Position numbers and translations under genes: made by a program | In this document: positions 26,477 to 35,214 of the stretch, in pieces | Numbering within the stretch: position 1 is the stretch's first letter | How the letters are laid out: every line of letters begins with the position of its first letter | The notes under the pieces: model-generated | Told to the model about the DNA's origin: nothing | Seen by the model: only the letters and a program-made list of their open reading frames with translations | Database searches by the model: none | From: Flintibacter sp. KGMB00164 | GTDB taxonomy: Bacteria > Bacillota > Clostridia > Oscillospirales > Oscillospiraceae | Direction of reading: 5' to 3' | Assembly (NCBI RefSeq): GCF_008727735.1 | Contig: NZ_CP044227.1 | Location: 2,761,001-2,825,000 of the forward strand | Length of the DNA: 64,000 bases

Positions 26477-29400
26477 ATGCATGAAAAATTGATCCGCCAG
26501 CTCTCCAGCCAGGTGGCCGACGCCCTGGCAGAACAGGAGCTGGCCTGCGCCCCAAACCGCCGCGCCGCTCTGGCCCTGCTGAAGACCCCCGGCTGGGCCG
26601 AGGAGCTGGACCAGCTGCTTCCCATCCGCACCCGCCTGGAGTGTGATCAGGTGCTCCAGGTGTGCGCCCCCATCCTGGCCAAACTCTCCCCGGTGCCCGA
26701 GGACGGCTGGCTGTCCTTCTGCTACCGGTATATCCGCGCCTGTCTGTATCCCCAGGGCAACTTCGCCCCCGACGCCCAGGAACATGTGGAGGGCGCCCGG
26801 TTCTATCTGACTGTCCTCCAGGTGCTGCTGGACTACGAGCGGCAGGTGCTCCCCTTTGACCCCCTCATGGACTTTCAGTTCCTCACCCCCGAGGAGTATA
26901 CCCCCTGCGACTGCGGCCGGGAGTATGCCAAGCTCCTGGAGTGCTACCGGAAGGAGTACGTCTACGAGCTCATGCGCTTAGGGCTGGAGGTCACCCCCTT
27001 CAAGACGCTGGGCCACATCGCCGGGGTCCACTACATCGCCATGGCGGTGGCCCGGGGATTGAAGCAGGCCGGGGTGGACATCGATCTGGCCCTCATCTCC
27101 GGCTCTGCCGCTGCCCACGACATCGGCAAGTTCGGCTGCCGCCCCGGAGAGCGGGTGCCCCACCTGCACTACTACTACACCGACCAGTGGCTGCTGGAGC
27201 GCCACCTGGACAACATCAGCCACATCGCCTCCAACCACTCCACCTGGGATCTGGAGCTGGAGTCCCTGTCGGTGGAGTCTCTGTGTCTTATCTACGCCGA
27301 CTTCCGCTCCAAGCAGAGCCGGGATGCCGACGGCAACGAGATCACCGTCCTCTACCCCTTGGACGAGTCCTTCCAGGTCATCCTCTCCAAGCTGGAGAAT
27401 GTGGACCCCTCCAAGCGGCGGCGGTATGAGTTCGTCTACGGCAAGCTCCACGATTTTGAGGACTACATGCGCGCCCTGGGCGTGGACGTGGACCTCACCG
27501 GTCAGCCCCAGCAGCCCCGTCCCCACAAGGACCCCTCCCTCATGGGACCGGGAGAAACGGTGGAGGGTCTGACCCTGCTGTCGGTAGGCCACAGCCTGCG
27601 CCTGATGCACATGCTCTCCAACGAGCGCAAGTTCGGCAACATCATTGAGGCCGCCCGCTCCACCAAGGACTGGAAGCAGCTGCGGGCCTACCTCAACGTG
27701 TTCCAGGAGTACTTCACCTACCTGTCGGTGCGCCAGAAAACTCAGGCGCTCTCCTTCCTCTACGAGCTGCTGGTCCACCGCGAGGGTGATATCCGCCGTC
27801 AAGCCGGCTCTCTCATCGGTCTGATCATCGCCCGCTTCCACCTGGTCTACCGCAAGGAGGTCCCGGCGGACGAGGAGAACGACCCCGCCGAGGAGGTCCC
27901 CTTCACCCTGTGGGAGCAGTACCTGGACATGCTCATCTACCCCGACCACAAGACCACCCAGCAGCAGCGCCACCACATCGGCTACACCCTGAAGCTGGTG
28001 CTGGAGTCCCTGCTGAAGTACGCCCGTCCCGGGGACGTGCCCCGGTTTGTAGGCGCCTTCCTGCGCTACTTCCACGACCCCCAGCAGAAGGACGCCGACA
28101 CCGCCTTCACCCTGCTGGACGCGGCCTGGTATCTCCCCTCCAAGTACTATAACGACGAGGTGCGCCAGCTGCTTATCAACTTTGCCGCCTACTGGGTGGG
28201 GCAGAACGACCTGCGCCTCACCGTGGCCTCCCTCATGTTCCTGCGGGAAGCCGCCCGCAATCTCTCCCGCAGCAACCCCCAGATGGAGCAGATCGTCTCC
28301 ATCGCCAACGGGGTCACCCAGAAAAGTCTGGCCGTCACCTTCCTGCAGTACCGCATTCTCCAGCGGGCCGGCAAAGACACCTCCGCCCACAAGCGGGCGC
28401 TCTACGACCAGGACATCACCAGCGAGGTCTTTTTGGACAACCTGAAGACTGCCACCCCCTGGGTGGTCAAGGTGGTGGGCGTGGAGCTGCTGCGGGACCA
28501 GGTGGAGCACGGCCTCCAGGAGCACATGCTCCACATCTGCACCCACTACTCCAACCTCATCAAGGTCTCTGAGCGGGTGGTAGTGCGCTGCAACGCCGGC
28601 GACGCTCTGGTGCATATCCTGCCCATGCTCCGCCGGGACCAGCGCAACGAGGTAGTCGTGGAGCTGGGCAAGGGTCTGGAGATGGGACAGTACGAAATTT
28701 CCAAGTACATCCCCGAATATCTGGGCCAGGCCGCCCTGTACCTCTACCCCAGCGAGCTGGACGAGCAGGTGCTGTGGCTCAAGACCCTGCTGGGCTCCCC
28801 CAACGACTCCGCCGTCTCCGGCGCGCTGAACACCATCGGAGTGCTGCTCCAGCACTACCCCGCCTACCGGGGCCGCTTTGTGGAGTCCGCCCAGAACTAT
28901 GAGTCCCGCCGCCAGGAGCTGCTGGGTCTCCTGCTCCAGGGATTGGCCCACTACCGTCCCCCGGTGCGCCAGGAGGCGTTGCTGGTCACCGGCAAGCTGC
29001 TGTTTGAGAGCAACGTCCTCTCCATGGACGAGAAGGCCCACCTGTTCTCCCTGAGCTACCGTAAACTTCTCTTCCTCATCCAGGAGGCTCCGGTGCAGGA
29101 CGACGACATGACCTTCTTCTACCGCGCCGCCGCCCTGGCCCACATCAACCGCTTCATCGCCCTGTGGCGGCTGGACCACGGTCCCTTCTCCTTCACGGTG
29201 CCCAAGAAGGTGGCCTTCTTCCCCGGCACTTTTGACCCCTTCACCCTGTCCCACAAGGGCATTGTCCACGCCATCCGGGACCTGGGCTTTGAGGTCTACC
29301 TGGCGGTGGACGAGTTCTCTTGGTCCAAGAAGGCCCAGCCCCACCTCATCCGCCGGCAGATCGTCAACCTGTCGGTGGCAGGGGACTTCCACGTCCACCT

Positions 29401-31273
29401 CTTCCCCGACGACATCCCGGTGAACATCGCCAACCCTGCCGACCTCAAGCGGCTGCGCAACCTCTTCCCCGACCAGGAGGTCTATCTGGTGGTGGGCAGC
29501 GACGTGGTGGGCAACGCCTCCTGTTTCCAGGCCGCCCCCCGTCCCTGGTCCATCCACTCCATGAACCTCATTATCTTCCGCCGTGCTGGCCAGCCCCCCC
29601 TGCCCAGCACCGAGCAGCTGAATCTTAAGGGCGATGTCATTCAGCTTCAGCTGCCTCCCCACCTGGAGGATATCAGCTCCACCCGCATCCGGGAAAATGT
29701 GGACCTGAACCGGGACATCTCCAACCTCATCGACCCGGTGATTCAGGACTTTATCTATCAAAACGGCCTGTACCTCCGGGACAGCCAGAACAAGCCAGTG
29801 CTGGGTTCCGGCGATCTGACCTTCCAGTGGGTGGACGAGCCGGACGAGCTGCTTGTCCAGGAGCTCACCGCCGGCCGGCCCGACCGGGACGCCCTGCGGG
29901 AGGGAATTCTCCGCGGCCGGGACCGTCTGGTCCTGCTGCGCTCCAGCACCCAGAACCAGCTGCTGGGCTTCCTCAGCTTCCGGTACCTGTCGGCCTCCCA
30001 GCTCTTTGGCGCCCTGCGGGATACCGAGCTGGCCAACCGCATCCGCCTGCGCTCGGCTGGCACCACGCTGATCATCACCTCTGCCATGGCCGACACCTCC
30101 GATCCTCTGAAGGACTATCTCCAGCTTCTCTTCACCGAGGTGCTGGCCAAGGCGCTGGCCGACGACTGCATTTACGGCGTCTACCGCCCCTGCGGCGCTC
30201 TGCCTGACCCGATCCTGGAGGACACCCTGGCCCGCCAGGGCTTCCTGCGCCGGGAGGGAGACACCCCCATCTGGGAGGTGGACATGAGCGCTCCCACCGT
30301 TCTCATCCAGAACCTGGAGACCACCATTCAGGACCCCCTCAACCGCAACCCCAAGGTGCTCTCCGCCATCCAGCGTGGACACCGGCGGCTGCAGATGGCC
30401 CTGACCAAGCTCTACCCCCGGTTCCTGGTGCTCACCTTGTCCTCGGATATTATCCACCAGCGGCTGCTGGAGATGATCACCACCTACAACGAGGTGCCCT
30501 CTGTCCCCACCACCCCCCGGAAATTGGGGAAAAATATGTGCGTTCCCTACGGAAAAATGCTCCGCGGCAAGATCGTACCCAATACCGTGACCAAAACTAT
30601 CCACACCGACAAGGTATTTACCCCCGATCTCAGCCAGAGCACCATGGAGGCCTTCCCCCATTACGCCCCCATCCCCTGCCAGATCCGCACCATCAAGTCC
30701 TTCAACCGTCCGGTCATCTTGGTGGACGACATCATGCACCCCGGCTTCCGTATCAAGGCGCTGGACCCCATCCTCCGCAAGGAGGAGGTAGACATCCGTA
30801 TGGTGCTGGTGGGTCTGCTCTCCGGCCACGGCCGTGACTTGATGGACGCTCAGGGCCGCCCGGTAGACAGCGTGTACTACCTGCCCCGGCTGCGGGAGTG
30901 GTTTGTGGAATCCACCCTGTACCCCTTCATCGGCGGCAACACGGTGCGCCGTTCCACCTCCCCGGTACCCGGCATGCTCCCCGGCATCAACCACATCCTG
31001 CCCTACGCCTCCCCCACCTTCCGCAGCGAGTACAGTGAGGACGCCGTGTTTGAACTGTCCCGCTGCTGCCTGGAGTCGGCCCGGGACGTGATTTCCACCC
31101 TGGAACAGGAATACCGCATCCTCTATGGGCGCAACCTGACTCTGAACCGCCTGCCTGAGGCTGTCATCCTGCCCCTGTGTCCCGATAAGGGCACTTGTCT
31201 CCATTACGACCCCAATTTGGCTGCGTCGGTGTATCTGGAGAACGATTTGGAGCAGCTGCTGCGCACGCATTAA
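26477..31273 (+). CDS. 1598-residue fusion: HD domain, helical repeats, NadD-like nucleotidyltransferase, acetyltransferase-like and phosphoribosyltransferase-like regions
   Basis: A very large cytoplasmic protein with no signal peptide. The HD domain has its metal-binding His-Asp at residues 214-215 (AAAHDIGKFG), with a further conserved-looking HIASNHS later. Residues about 400-900 are leucine-rich helical repeats of HEAT-like character. A nucleotidyltransferase of the NadD/CTP-transferase type follows: GTFDPFTLSHKG at 917-928, in the place of the HxGH motif, and ISSTRIRE at 1066-1073. Residues about 1105-1290 look like a GNAT fold (weak). About 1340-1500 carries VILVDDIMHPG (from 1413), resembling the PRPP-binding loop of phosphoribosyltransferases. 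The ATG at 26477 has AAAGGCGGG upstream; the frame is open 34 codons further. It is a single-gene unit. The combination suggests nucleotide or NAD-type metabolism; the reaction is unknown. Confidence 0.9.
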   Translation: MHEKLIRQLSSQVADALAEQELACAPNRRAALALLKTPGWAEELDQLLPIRTRLECDQVLQVCAPILAKLSPVPEDGWLSFCYRYIRACLYPQGNFAPDAQEHVEGARFYLTVLQVLLDYERQVLPFDPLMDFQFLTPEEYTPCDCGREYAKLLECYRKEYVYELMRLGLEVTPFKTLGHIAGVHYIAMAVARGLKQAGVDIDLALISGSAAAHDIGKFGCRPGERVPHLHYYYTDQWLLERHLDNISHIASNHSTWDLELESLSVESLCLIYADFRSKQSRDADGNEITVLYPLDESFQVILSKLENVDPSKRRRYEFVYGKLHDFEDYMRALGVDVDLTGQPQQPRPHKDPSLMGPGETVEGLTLLSVGHSLRLMHMLSNERKFGNIIEAARSTKDWKQLRAYLNVFQEYFTYLSVRQKTQALSFLYELLVHREGDIRRQAGSLIGLIIARFHLVYRKEVPADEENDPAEEVPFTLWEQYLDMLIYPDHKTTQQQRHHIGYTLKLVLESLLKYARPGDVPRFVGAFLRYFHDPQQKDADTAFTLLDAAWYLPSKYYNDEVRQLLINFAAYWVGQNDLRLTVASLMFLREAARNLSRSNPQMEQIVSIANGVTQKSLAVTFLQYRILQRAGKDTSAHKRALYDQDITSEVFLDNLKTATPWVVKVVGVELLRDQVEHGLQEHMLHICTHYSNLIKVSERVVVRCNAGDALVHILPMLRRDQRNEVVVELGKGLEMGQYEISKYIPEYLGQAALYLYPSELDEQVLWLKTLLGSPNDSAVSGALNTIGVLLQHYPAYRGRFVESAQNYESRRQELLGLLLQGLAHYRPPVRQEALLVTGKLLFESNVLSMDEKAHLFSLSYRKLLFLIQEAPVQDDDMTFFYRAAALAHINRFIALWRLDHGPFSFTVPKKVAFFPGTFDPFTLSHKGIVHAIRDLGFEVYLAVDEFSWSKKAQPHLIRRQIVNLSVAGDFHVHLFPDDIPVNIANPADLKRLRNLFPDQEVYLVVGSDVVGNASCFQAAPRPWSIHSMNLIIFRRAGQPPLPSTEQLNLKGDVIQLQLPPHLEDISSTRIRENVDLNRDISNLIDPVIQDFIYQNGLYLRDSQNKPVLGSGDLTFQWVDEPDELLVQELTAGRPDRDALREGILRGRDRLVLLRSSTQNQLLGFLSFRYLSASQLFGALRDTELANRIRLRSAGTTLIITSAMADTSDPLKDYLQLLFTEVLAKALADDCIYGVYRPCGALPDPILEDTLARQGFLRREGDTPIWEVDMSAPTVLIQNLETTIQDPLNRNPKVLSAIQRGHRRLQMALTKLYPRFLVLTLSSDIIHQRLLEMITTYNEVPSVPTTPRKLGKNMCVPYGKMLRGKIVPNTVTKTIHTDKVFTPDLSQSTMEAFPHYAPIPCQIRTIKSFNRPVILVDDIMHPGFRIKALDPILRKEEVDIRMVLVGLLSGHGRDLMDAQGRPVDSVYYLPRLREWFVESTLYPFIGGNTVRRSTSPVPGMLPGINHILPYASPTFRSEYSEDAVFELSRCCLESARDVISTLEQEYRILYGRNLTLNRLPEAVILPLCPDKGTCLHYDPNLAASVYLENDLEQLLRTH

Positions 31274-31278
31274 AACGT

Positions 31279-31894
31279 GTTCTTTCCAGCGATGGAAAGA
31301 ACCAAAGATCGCCGGGGGACGCCTTCGGGGAACACTTCGCCTTCGGCGGTGTTCCCAGGCGGCTTGTCCCTACCCCCTCTGGCCCTTCGGTCCATCTCCC
31401 CCTGACAGGGGGAGTCGGCCCCTGGACCCCCGATTACGGGGGCGTGTCCCTTTGGGCATTTGATAAGTTTCGGCGGCCTAAGTTTTGACCGTGCGTTCCT
31501 CTCTTCTCAGCCCACAGGGGCCTTTTGCCATCAAAATTTTCAGGCTGTTATTTCTAGCGTACACCGCCTGGTACATCCCTTCCTGTTGGGTGCGGCGGTG
31601 GTCGAATTGCCGCCAGCTATTGCCCAGCCGCCCTGGCTCCGCCAGAGTAGGCGGTGTCCGTACAGCGCAGACACTTTAAATTTTCACCCGGTAGGGGCCT
31701 GTGCCCCCGAGGCAAGAAGGACCATACGGTCTTGTCTTTGCCCGCCGGACGAAATTGCCAAGAAAGCTGGAGGGCGTCCCCCGTAAATGGGGCCTGGGGG
31801 AAAGGTGACTATGAACACCCGCCTTAGGCGAGGTGTTCATCGGAGCCGTCCCCCAGCGATTCTTTGGTGACTTTCTGATCGCTCAGAAAGTCAC
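31279..31894 (+). repeat. Hairpin-rich non-coding repeat element, copy 2
   Basis: A 616-bp element inverted relative to the one at 10211-10770. It is bounded by the hairpins GTTCTTTCC/GGAAAGAAC (31279-31302) and GTGACTTTCTGA/TCAGAAAGTCAC (31867-31894). The central stem pairs GTACACCGCCT (31559-31569) with AGGCGGTGTCCGTAC (31649-31663). The shared 20-mer lies at 31694-31713. Both copies keep the paired structures while the end-hairpin sequences differ, consistent with selection for structure. No continuous reading frame is shared. It fills the gap between the fusion protein and the dehydrogenase. Confidence 0.75.
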
Positions 31895-31955
31895 ATCGCC
31901 CCGTCGCCCGCAGGGCGGAACTCCCCCTCAAAATCTCACAACTAGGAGTAATACT

Positions 31956-33194
31956 ATGTTTTATTATTACGAAAAGGATGGAAAAATCCTGGCCTCCGAC
32001 CGCTCCGACCTGCCCTACACCCCCGTCACGCCCCGCGCCGGAGAGCCCATCTACTACCTGGTGGAGGGTGACCCCATCCTGGGCCGCGGCTCCTTTAAGG
32101 TGAACGCTCCCGGCCAGCTTCTGGCCCCCCACAGCTTGGAGGTGCTGGACGAGAGCCGCCTGCCCACCCTGGAGCTGGACGAGGCTCTCTCCGCCGCCCT
32201 GGAGGCAGGACAGCTCACCGCCGTGAACACCGGACGCATGGGCTGGGAGTCCATCTTCACCGCCGCTCCCAACAGCGGAAAGAAGCGGGTCCACATCCTG
32301 GCTATCGGCGACGTGGGCTCCACCCTGCTCACCGGTTTGAAGCTGCTGGGCGGGGACGTGATCTCCACCATCGGCATCTGCGACCTCTCCGACCAGATCA
32401 CCGCCCGGTGGGAATTTGAGATGGGGCAAATTAACCTCCCCTGGGACTACAATGCCTTCCCCGACGTGGAGGTGGTCAAGCCCGAAAACCTCTTCGACTG
32501 CGACGTATTTGTCTTTGTGGCCTCCAAGGGGATCCCGCCGGTAGGCTCCCAGGTGAAGGACGTGCGCATGGCCCAGTTTGAGAACAACGCCGCCATCGTC
32601 AAGACCTACGCCCGTATGGCCCGGAAGGCCAACTTCCAGGGCCTGTGGTGCGCCGTGTCCGACCCGGTGGATCCCCTGGCCAAGACCGCCTATCTGGAGA
32701 GCAACAAGGACGAGGATGGCAACTGGGACGGCAAGGGTCTGCGGCCTGAACAGGTCCAGGGCTACGGCCTTGGCGTCATGAACGCCCGGGCGGCCTACTT
32801 TGCCAAGAAGGACGAGAAGCTCTCCTCCTTCCTCACCGAGGGCCGCTCCTTCGGCCCCCACGGCACCGGCCTGTTTATTGCTAACTCCATTGAGAACTAC
32901 AACGAGGAAATTTCCCAGGAACTGACCCACAAGACGGTCACCGCCAACCTGGTCATGCGGGAGATCGGCTTTAAGCCCTACGTGGCTCCCGCCCTGTCCT
33001 CCGGCGCCCTGTCCATCCTGCTCACCCTGCGGGGCGAGTGGCACTGCGGCTCCGTCTTCCTGGACGGCATCTTCATGGGCTGCAAGAACCGCTACACCCC
33101 CGCTGGCGTGGAGACCGAGCTGCTGCCCCACATCCCCGATCCCCTGTTTGCCCACATCCGGGAGGCCGCTGACCATTTGAAGACCATCCTGTAA
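31956..33194 (+). CDS. Lactate/malate dehydrogenase-like NAD-dependent oxidoreductase
   Basis: A 412-residue protein. After a variable N-terminal 110 residues a Rossmann fold begins at RVHILAIGDVGSTLLTGLKLLGG, followed by the LDH/MDH-like segments DVFVFVASKGIPPVG, VRMAQFENNAAIVKTYARMAR and WCAVSDPVDPLAKTAYLES. The substrate is not clear and the usual substrate-specificity loop of LDH or MDH is not recognisable. The ATG at 31956 with AGGAG upstream is chosen. It is 38 bp upstream of the flavoprotein gene, so the two probably form an operon. Confidence 0.75.
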   Translation: MFYYYEKDGKILASDRSDLPYTPVTPRAGEPIYYLVEGDPILGRGSFKVNAPGQLLAPHSLEVLDESRLPTLELDEALSAALEAGQLTAVNTGRMGWESIFTAAPNSGKKRVHILAIGDVGSTLLTGLKLLGGDVISTIGICDLSDQITARWEFEMGQINLPWDYNAFPDVEVVKPENLFDCDVFVFVASKGIPPVGSQVKDVRMAQFENNAAIVKTYARMARKANFQGLWCAVSDPVDPLAKTAYLESNKDEDGNWDGKGLRPEQVQGYGLGVMNARAAYFAKKDEKLSSFLTEGRSFGPHGTGLFIANSIENYNEEISQELTHKTVTANLVMREIGFKPYVAPALSSGALSILLTLRGEWHCGSVFLDGIFMGCKNRYTPAGVETELLPHIPDPLFAHIREAADHLKTIL

Positions 33195-33232
33195 TCTCCC
33201 CCGCAATTCTACTTTTCTCAGAAGGTGAGTGT

Positions 33233-34294
33233 ATGTCCCTGACTGTACTCTATCCCACCCTCCCCAACACGGTGGACCAAGCTCGGCTGGACCGGGTGCT
33301 GGACCGTGCTCTGGCAGGCCGGGAGGTTCGGCTCGTCCGCCGGGCTGAGGACCTCTCTCAGCTCCAGGGGGAGCGTATCCTGTTTGCCCTGTCTCTGGAC
33401 GAGGCCGGACAGAATTTTGAGTATTATCGGATGCTCTCCCGGCTGCGCCGGGAGCCGGAGCTGCTGGAGAGCTGCACCGGCGGCCTCGTTGTGGACGGCC
33501 CTGGAGAGCTCTACACCAAGTCCACGGCGGCAGAGCTGGCCCTGGCCATGAACCGTGCCGGGTGCGCCCTGCTGGGCCGCCCCCTGGTGGAGGCCACCGG
33601 CTCCCTGGCCAACTTCCGCATCCAGGCCAAAAATCTGGGCACCGACCTGGCCGGAGCCTATGAGGCCGCGGTAGCGGACACCGCCCAGCGGCTGGAGCAT
33701 GAGGTCTTTGCCCGCCACGTTCGGCCCAAGCTGCTGGTGCTCCACGCCTCCAGCCACCACACCTCCAACACCATGGCCCTGTGGAGTGCCCTGCACCAGC
33801 GCCTGGGGGACAACTGGGACGTCACGGAGATCGGTCTGCGCAACGGCACCCTGTCCGACTGCGCCGGCTGCCCCTACACCATGTGTCTCCACTTCGGCGA
33901 GCGGGGCGGCTGCTTCTATGGCGGCGTGATGCAGGAGGAGGTCTACCCCGCCGTGCGCTCTGCCGACGCACTGCTCCTTCTGTGCCCCAACTATAATGAC
34001 GCTCTCTCCGCCAACCTCACCGCCTGCATTAACCGCCTCACCGCTCTCTTCCGGCAGACCCGCTTTTATCACAAGGCGGTCTTTGCCCTGGTGGTGTCGG
34101 GCTACTCAGGCTGCGATACGGTAGCGCGACAGGTTATCTCCGCTATGAGCATGAACAAATCCTTCTACCTGCCCCCCCGCTTCGCCCTCATGGCTACCGC
34201 CAATGATCCCGGCGAGGCTATGGCTGCCCCGGATATCAACCAGCGGCTGGATCAATTTGCAGAAACCATGCGCCGAACTTTGGTGCAGGAATAA
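33233..34294 (+). CDS. Flavodoxin-fold NAD(P)H-dependent oxidoreductase with a cysteine cluster
   Basis: A 353-residue protein. An N-terminal region of about 160 residues without recognised motifs is followed by a flavodoxin-like FMN domain (KLLVLHASSHHTSNTMALWSAL). It contains C-x2-C-x4-C-x8-C (DCAGCPYTMCLHFGERGGC) reminiscent of iron-sulfur flavoproteins. CPNYNDALSANLTACINR is the typical FMN-reductase loop. AGAAGGTGAG precedes the ATG. It shares a unit with the dehydrogenase and ends at a bidirectional terminator. Confidence 0.8.
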   Translation: MSLTVLYPTLPNTVDQARLDRVLDRALAGREVRLVRRAEDLSQLQGERILFALSLDEAGQNFEYYRMLSRLRREPELLESCTGGLVVDGPGELYTKSTAAELALAMNRAGCALLGRPLVEATGSLANFRIQAKNLGTDLAGAYEAAVADTAQRLEHEVFARHVRPKLLVLHASSHHTSNTMALWSALHQRLGDNWDVTEIGLRNGTLSDCAGCPYTMCLHFGERGGCFYGGVMQEEVYPAVRSADALLLLCPNYNDALSANLTACINRLTALFRQTRFYHKAVFALVVSGYSGCDTVARQVISAMSMNKSFYLPPRFALMATANDPGEAMAAPDINQRLDQFAETMRRTLVQE

Positions 34295-34300
34295 GTACAA

Positions 34301-34339
34301 CAAAATGACCTCTATCCCACAGGGATAGAGGTCATTTTG
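34301..34339. terminator. Bidirectional terminator
   Basis: CAAAATGACCTCTATCCC-ACA-GGGATAGAGGTCATTTTG lies between convergent genes. Confidence 0.9.
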
Positions 34340-35071
34340 TCAAAGCTGGTCGGGCAGCAGGGTGACCGGGTCCACGGCCTCCCCCTCCTTGGTCATCTCC
34401 AGGTGCAGGTGGGGCTCCATGGCGCTCTCGGCAATGGCGGTCTCACCCACCGCGCCGATCTCCGCGCCGGTATCCACCGTGTCACCCACCGCCACCAGGG
34501 GGTCGGCGGCCAGGTTGGAGTAGGTGCTGATTACCCCGTCCGGGTGCTCGATCACTACGGTGACTCCCATCATGGGGTCCTCATACACCTCGCTCACCGT
34601 ACCCTCTCCGGCGGCCCAGACCTTGCGCCCCACCTCTGCGGCGATGTCTACCCCCGCGTGGGTGCGCCAGTCTCCCATGGTCTGGTCATAGGACAGGGTC
34701 TCCACGGCAAAGCCCCGCAGCAGTTCTCCCTTCACCGGCCAAGTGTACACCACGTCCCGGGTGGTCTGGTCCTGAGCCTGGGTCTGAGGCAGGGCCTCAG
34801 GATCGTCCTTCTCCTCCTGGACGGCGGACTGCTTTTCCGGAGTCTTTTCCGCAGGCGTCTCCGCCTTGGGCGGCGTCTGGGCGCTGCTGTCAGGCAGTAC
34901 CACGGTGGGGTTGCCGGTTACGGCCTGATCGTCGATTTCGCCGCCCCCGCTGACGGAGCGGATCAAATAATAGCCCGAAATTCCCATTGCGGCCACGCAC
35001 AGGAAAAGGACGATGTAAAATCCTTTCCCCAGCAGAAAGTCCCCCAGCTTTTTCCATCGATTTTGGTTCAA
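34340..35071 (-). CDS. M23 (LytM) family peptidase, SpoIIQ-like
   Basis: A 243-residue protein with one N-terminal membrane segment (YIVLFLCVAAMGISGYYLI), a low-complexity linker rich in P, E, K and Q, and a LytM domain at about 110-240. The zinc motifs are complete: H-x3-D in THAGVDIAAE and H-x-H in PHLHLEM. The start is taken as TTG at 35071 because GGAGG is 8 nt upstream. The size and layout match SpoIIQ of clostridia, the forespore partner of SpoIIIAH, but a general cell-wall peptidase is possible. Confidence 0.8.
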   Translation of the reverse strand: MNQNRWKKLGDFLLGKGFYIVLFLCVAAMGISGYYLIRSVSGGGEIDDQAVTGNPTVVLPDSSAQTPPKAETPAEKTPEKQSAVQEEKDDPEALPQTQAQDQTTRDVVYTWPVKGELLRGFAVETLSYDQTMGDWRTHAGVDIAAEVGRKVWAAGEGTVSEVYEDPMMGVTVVIEHPDGVISTYSNLAADPLVAVGDTVDTGAEIGAVGETAIAESAMEPHLHLEMTKEGEAVDPVTLLPDQL

Positions 35072-35214
35072 GGAAACCACCTCCGAAGCCTATTGTGGAC
35101 AGACTTATCCCAGCATATACCTGGGGGACAAAACTTTTTCTTCCATAGACGGCGGGCCGGAAGCTGTGGTATACTTTCCAAAACGAATCCCAACACAGAA
35201 GAAAGGGTTTTATC

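Noticed and set aside
26978..31270. A 1430-codon open frame on the minus strand across the giant fusion gene
   Set aside because: It is antisense to a gene with clear domain motifs, has low-complexity H/V/G/Q-rich composition and no ribosome binding site. Long antisense frames are common in GC-rich coding DNA.
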